This document shows, one piece after another, positions 6,758-9,883 of a stretch of 9,883 nt of DNA. Each line of letters starts with the position of its first letter. Position 1 is the first letter of the stretch. The DNA lies in assembly GCA_903932755.1 (NCBI GenBank), contig CAIZHL010000220.1, forward strand, positions 1 through 9,883, written 5' to 3'. This DNA is from an uncultured beta proteobacterium. Its GTDB lineage: Bacteria; Pseudomonadota; Gammaproteobacteria; Burkholderiales; Rhodocyclaceae. The notes beneath the pieces are model-generated. The model ran no database searches. It was not told where the DNA came from and saw nothing but the letters and a program-made list of their open reading frames with translations. A program made the translations under genes and the position numbers.

Positions 6758-7315
6758 ATGCTGAAAAAACTCCTCGCCTGGTTGCGCCGTCCGGCGCATA
6801 CGGGCTACATGCTCTTGCTCGGTGGCGTGGGTGGCATAATTTTCTGGGGCGGTTTCAACACCGCCATGGAATACACCAACACCCTGGAATTCTGCGTTTC
6901 CTGCCACGAGATGGGTCAGGTACATCAGGAGTACAAGCAAAGCGTCCATTACAAGAACCGCACCGGTGTACGGGCAATCTGTTCCGATTGCCATGTGCCG
7001 CGCGACTGGGGGCGCAAGGTGGTGCGCAAGATCAAGGCATCGAGCGAGATCTACCACAAGCTGATCGGCAGCATCGATACGCCTGAAAAGTTCGAAGCCA
7101 AGCGCATGGTCCTGGCCGAACGCGTATGGAAGGAAATGACCGAGAACAATTCGCGCGAATGCCGCAACTGCCATGCCTACACCAGCATGGATTTTCACAA
7201 ACAGACGCAGCGCGCGCGAGAGAAAATGGAAGAAGCGATGAACAAGGACACGCCCTGCATCGAGTGCCACAAGGGTATCGCGCACAAGAAGCCCGTGGTG
7301 GCTCGCGACGACTGA
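6758..7315 (+). CDS. NapC/NirT-family membrane-anchored tetraheme cytochrome c (quinol dehydrogenase)
   Basis: A 185-residue protein of the NapC/NirT/CymA family, which oxidises membrane quinol and hands electrons to periplasmic partners. It has a short basic cytoplasmic N-terminus (MLKKLLAWLRR), one anchor helix (about 17-36), then a periplasmic domain with four CxxCH sites: CVSCH (46-50), CSDCH (75-79), CRNCH (135-139) and CIECH (167-171). Family-typical residues include EMGQVHQEYKQSVH (51-64) and the C-terminal HKGIAHKKP (171-179). The length matches short members such as CymA. No Shine-Dalgarno sequence is evident before ATG 6758. A longer in-frame start at GTG 6707 lies inside the terminator stem and would give an implausible N-terminus. 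It sits between two related soluble cytochromes, which are its likely electron acceptors. No NapAB, NrfA or other catalytic subunit is in the window, so the pathway is not assigned. Confidence 0.95.
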   Translation: MLKKLLAWLRRPAHTGYMLLLGGVGGIIFWGGFNTAMEYTNTLEFCVSCHEMGQVHQEYKQSVHYKNRTGVRAICSDCHVPRDWGRKVVRKIKASSEIYHKLIGSIDTPEKFEAKRMVLAERVWKEMTENNSRECRNCHAYTSMDFHKQTQRAREKMEEAMNKDTPCIECHKGIAHKKPVVARDD

Positions 7316-7358
7316 ACGGCATTACGCCCGCAACACCGATGACGGAGCAAGGTGAGAC

Positions 7359-8663
7359 ATGAAAAGATTTGCGCTGGCCGCCCTGGCGGCAGTAATGGGA
7401 AGCCTGGCTGCAGGAGCGGCGATGGCGGTCGACGAGGGCTCGGTGGTGCGCGGCGGACGGCTCTACGACAACTGGAGCATCGAGTCGAAAAATCGCCCGC
7501 CGAACGGGCCGCATCCGGCTTTCAAGGTCAAGGGCAGCGCCGTCAGCGCCGCAGACAGCTGGCGCTGCAGTACCTGCCACGGTTGGGACTACAAGGGCAA
7601 TCTTGGCCATGTCGGCATCCGCAACCGGCAGGGCAGCGATCCGGCCGCCATCGTCGCAGTTCTGAAAAACGACAGCCACCGCTACGGCGGACTGATGAGC
7701 GAAGCCAACCTGCTCGACCTCGCCAATTTTGTCAGCCATGGGCAGGTCGACACGCAGAAGTTGATCGAGGCGGAACGCCGCGCCAAGGCGAACGTTTCAT
7801 CCTACGAACAGTTTTACGGCACGATCTGCGCCGCCTGCCACGGCTCGGACGGCAGCCGCCTGCGCGATGTGGCGCCGATAGGCGATGCCGCCAGGCAGCG
7901 TCCCCACGAAGTCCTGCATAACCTCATCAACGGCCACTCCGGCGATGTCATGCCGCCGCTGAGCGCTTTGGGAGGGGATTTCGCGGCGCGCATGCTGGCC
8001 TACGTGCAAACCCTGCCATCCCGCAGCATGGCGGTCTCGATCACGCACGGCGCCCGCATGTACGACAACTGGCAGGTTGAAACCGGGGGGCGCCCCCAGT
8101 CGCTGCCGCACCCGGCCTATCCGCCGACGGCCTACTTCGCCAACGACGCGGCCATGACCTGGCGCTGCAAGGAGTGCCACGGCTGGGACTACGCGGGCAA
8201 ACAGGGCCAATACGCCACGGGCCACCACGCCACGGGAATCAAGGGGATTCGCGACATGGCAGGCGCCGACCCGGCACGCATCGTCGCCATCCTGCGCGAC
8301 GGCACCCACCGCTTCGACGCCGTATTGAAATCACGCGACCTGCTGGATCTGGCGAATTTCGTCAGCTCCGGACAGATCGACATGAATGCCGTCATCGACA
8401 GCAAGAACGGTCGCGCGCGCGGCGACGCCAAACGTGCGGGGGCGCACTACCGCACCATCTGCGCCACCTGCCACGGCGCCGACGGCCAGCGCATCATCAC
8501 CGCGCCGCCGCTGGGCCGGGTGGCGAGGACAAATCCGTGGGAAAGCCTGCACAAGATCGCCAACGGCCATCCCAACGAGAACATGCCGGCCCTGCGCAAT
8601 CTCGACCAGCAACTGCTGGTCGACATACTCTCCCATCTGCAAGCGTTGCCGGAAACCCGCTAG
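7359..8663 (+). CDS. Periplasmic tetraheme cytochrome c made of two tandem diheme units
   Basis: A 434-residue exported cytochrome with a signal peptide (1-23, AMA-VDE) and four CxxCH sites: CSTCH (70-74), CAACH (157-161), CKECH (270-274) and CATCH (368-372). Residues 25-220 and 224-431 are two copies of the same diheme unit found alone in the gene at 5957. The first hemes of the two copies are exactly 200 residues apart. Both copies keep the (G)GRLYDNW/GARMYDNW start, CHGWDY, LLDLANFV, and Met ligand candidates Met198 and Met409 before Pro. Copy 2 is closer to the separate diheme protein (it keeps YATGHHATGIKGI), while copy 1 lacks about ten residues there. The start has AAGGTGAG close upstream and is 43 bases after the NapC-like gene, so the two are probably co-transcribed. 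It likely carries electrons between the quinol dehydrogenase and an unknown acceptor, acting as a longer heme wire. Confidence 0.92.
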   Translation: MKRFALAALAAVMGSLAAGAAMAVDEGSVVRGGRLYDNWSIESKNRPPNGPHPAFKVKGSAVSAADSWRCSTCHGWDYKGNLGHVGIRNRQGSDPAAIVAVLKNDSHRYGGLMSEANLLDLANFVSHGQVDTQKLIEAERRAKANVSSYEQFYGTICAACHGSDGSRLRDVAPIGDAARQRPHEVLHNLINGHSGDVMPPLSALGGDFAARMLAYVQTLPSRSMAVSITHGARMYDNWQVETGGRPQSLPHPAYPPTAYFANDAAMTWRCKECHGWDYAGKQGQYATGHHATGIKGIRDMAGADPARIVAILRDGTHRFDAVLKSRDLLDLANFVSSGQIDMNAVIDSKNGRARGDAKRAGAHYRTICATCHGADGQRIITAPPLGRVARTNPWESLHKIANGHPNENMPALRNLDQQLLVDILSHLQALPETR

Positions 8664-8671
8664 CCGCACCT

Positions 8672-8687
8672 CGCCGAAAAGTCGGCG
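8672..8687. terminator. Small hairpin between convergent operons, possible terminator
   Basis: CGCCGA (8672-8677) and TCGGCG (8682-8687) form a perfect 6-bp stem with an AAAG loop, nine bases after the tetraheme cytochrome stop. There is no T-tract. A second weak pairing, GGCGG with CCGCC, occurs further on in the 71-base gap. Termination between the convergent operons is expected here, but the sequence support is weak. Confidence 0.3.
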
Positions 8688-8734
8688 CTGACGGCACGGC
8701 GGGAAGCCGGACGACCGCCGCCTGCCGCCGTGAA

Positions 8735-9394
8735 TCAGCCCCCGACGATGACCAGATGCACCCGGTAGGGACCATGCGCGCCGAGCACGATGGTCTGCTC
8801 GATGTCACCGGTGCGCGACGGACCCGAAATGAAATTCACGGCGCGCGGCAAGCTGCCGAGTTCCTTGCGCGCCAGGTTCCAGGCGTCCTCCATGTAGGCC
8901 ACGATACGCGAGGCCTGCACCACGGCAACGTGGGTTTCCGGCAGCAGGCTGACCGCTGCCGGTGTGGCTGGCGAAGAACACATCATCAGCGTGCCGGTTT
9001 CGGCCACGGCGCAGAAGCAGCCGGTAATGCCGACCAGATCCGCATCGCGCGCGCCGCGCGCTTCGACCGTAAGCCCCGCTCCCGCCCAGTCCAGCGCCGC
9101 AAGTGCCGGCTGGACGACCGCCGTTTTCGGCAGCTTCATGTCCGTCAGATAGCGCGCGATGGCGGCCGGCACGTCGGCGTCCGCAGCCACGATGTCCACG
9201 GTGCTCGACTGCACTTCGGACTTGACGCGAAAGCGCTCCAGCAGGGCCTGCGGCGTAGCGTCGAAAGCAGGCTTGGGGCCCTGGGTGTTGCTGGACAGCG
9301 CGGCCGCCATAACTTCGCGGCCGGCCGCGGCGTTCATGGCGTTGCGCTGCAGGCCGGCGCGTACGCGGCCGAGGATTTCTTCGCGGGAACTCAT
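8735..9394 (-). CDS. lutC: LutC/YkgG-type subunit of L-lactate oxidation complex (LUD domain)
   Basis: A 219-residue cytoplasmic protein of the LUD (lactate utilisation) family, the LutC/YkgG subunit of the LutABC complex that oxidises L-lactate to pyruvate. The family-typical blocks are 'REEILGRVRAGL' near the N-terminus (4-15), VGITGCFCAVAETGTL (121-136) and the C-terminal GPSRTGDIEQTIVLGAHGP (191-209), followed by a short hydrophobic end. Its length is close to E. coli YkgG. The ATG at 9394 overlaps the lutB stop as ATGA and is preceded by AAAGGAG at good spacing, so the two are translationally coupled. It would be the last gene of a lutABC-type operon and is convergent with the cytochrome cluster. 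Electrons from lactate probably enter the quinone pool, but the acceptor of LutABC cannot be read here. Confidence 0.93.
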   Translation of the reverse strand: MSSREEILGRVRAGLQRNAMNAAAGREVMAAALSSNTQGPKPAFDATPQALLERFRVKSEVQSSTVDIVAADADVPAAIARYLTDMKLPKTAVVQPALAALDWAGAGLTVEARGARDADLVGITGCFCAVAETGTLMMCSSPATPAAVSLLPETHVAVVQASRIVAYMEDAWNLARKELGSLPRAVNFISGPSRTGDIEQTIVLGAHGPYRVHLVIVGG

Positions 9395-9883
9395 GTCGAC
9401 TCCTTTGCCGATTTCAGCCGCGCCGCATAAAGCTCGCGGAATGTCTTGCCTTGCGGCGCGGGGAAATCACGCCCCAGGGTCCACTCGGGTGCGGTCCCCA
9501 AGATCTGAATTCGGTCCGATTTGCCCGCCAGCCATTTCAGGTAGCGCGCACCGAAGCTCGCCCCCAGCGCATACAGCTTCGGCCGCTGCGCGACCCAGGC
9601 CCACAGGCGCAGACCGATGCGTTCGGTGATCGGGCGCAGGCCGCGCTCGGTCTGCTTCTCGCGCAGTTTGCGCAGGAGATCCGGCAGCGGAATCTTGACC
9701 GGACAGACCACGCCGCACTGGTTGCACAGGGTCGCCGCATGCGGCAGGTCGATCGAGTTCTCGATGCCCGCATACAAGGGTGTCAGCACCGAGCCCATCG
9801 GCCCCGGATAGACCCAGCCGTAGGCGTGGCCGCCGATGGTCTGATACACCGGGCAATGGTTCATGCAGGCGCCGCAGCGGATG
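9391..9883 (-). CDS. lutB: LutB/YkgF-type iron-sulfur subunit, C-terminal part only
   Basis: The frame is open to the window edge, and 163 C-terminal residues are visible. They begin with IRCGACMNHCPVY, a CxxCxxxCP ferredoxin-type cluster motif. The second motif, LCNQCGVVCPVKIPLPDLL, is a highly typical LutB signature. The two motifs together bind [4Fe-4S] clusters that pass electrons within the LutABC lactate dehydrogenase complex. The remaining C-terminal helix-rich tail ends RDFPAPQGKTFRELYAARLK, which matches the usual LutB end. The LUD domain that forms the N-terminal half, and lutA, would lie beyond base 9883. An internal ATG at 9864 sits inside the first cluster motif and is not the start. 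The stop overlaps lutC as ATGA. Confidence 0.93.
   Translation of the reverse strand, partial: IRCGACMNHCPVYQTIGGHAYGWVYPGPMGSVLTPLYAGIENSIDLPHAATLCNQCGVVCPVKIPLPDLLRKLREKQTERGLRPITERIGLRLWAWVAQRPKLYALGASFGARYLKWLAGKSDRIQILGTAPEWTLGRDFPAPQGKTFRELYAARLKSAKEST

Noticed and set aside
5957..8663. Assignment of the cytochrome cluster as nitrate (Nap), nitrite (Nrf) or perchlorate (Pcr) reduction genes
   Set aside because: Only the shared NapC/NirT-type subunit is present. No molybdopterin catalytic subunit, NapB, NrfA or chlorite dismutase is in the window.

Overview
The window is 9.9 kb of GC-rich, densely packed proteobacterial DNA. Codon use, the families present and the many periplasmic c-type cytochromes suggest a betaproteobacterium, perhaps of the Rhodocyclales. 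That placement is an inference; there is no rRNA or marker gene. Eight genes plus one partial gene at each edge-type position (nine CDS in all) cover almost everything. The longest gap is the 143-nt divergent region at 5814-5956. No tRNA, rRNA, CRISPR array, insertion sequence or integrase was seen.

Layout. (1) 1-2690, plus strand: the C-terminal ~710 residues of a P2A-type cation-pumping ATPase, overlapping by ATGA with a small exported SRPBCC/START-fold protein. (2) 2708-5813, minus strand: a three-gene operon of membrane sensor histidine kinase, NarL/FixJ-type response regulator and an exported protein with two thioredoxin-like domains. The kinase and regulator overlap by ATGA, and the regulator stop codon overlaps the ribosome binding site of the thioredoxin gene. 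(3) 5957-8663, plus strand and divergent from the kinase: a cytochrome cluster with a diheme cytochrome c, a NapC/NirT-type membrane tetraheme quinol dehydrogenase, and a tetraheme cytochrome that is an internal duplication of the diheme type. (4) 8735-9883, minus strand and convergent: lutC and the C-terminal part of lutB, from an L-lactate oxidation operon.

How the genes may work together. The NapC-like protein would take electrons from the quinol pool and pass them to the flanking soluble cytochromes, giving up to ten hemes in the cluster. No recognisable terminal reductase (NapA, NrfA, NirS, PcrA and similar) lies in the window, so the final acceptor is unknown. The divergent two-component system is the obvious candidate regulator. 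A perfect 16-bp dyad with 7-2-7 geometry, the geometry known for NarL-family sites, lies between the two operons. The exported double thioredoxin could keep cytochrome cysteines or other periplasmic thiols reduced. Lactate oxidation by LutABC could feed the same quinone pool, but that link rests only on proximity.

The most interesting unit is this cytochrome, two-component and thioredoxin locus. It looks like a periplasmic electron-transfer system of unassigned function, with a strong intrinsic terminator-like hairpin between its first and second genes.
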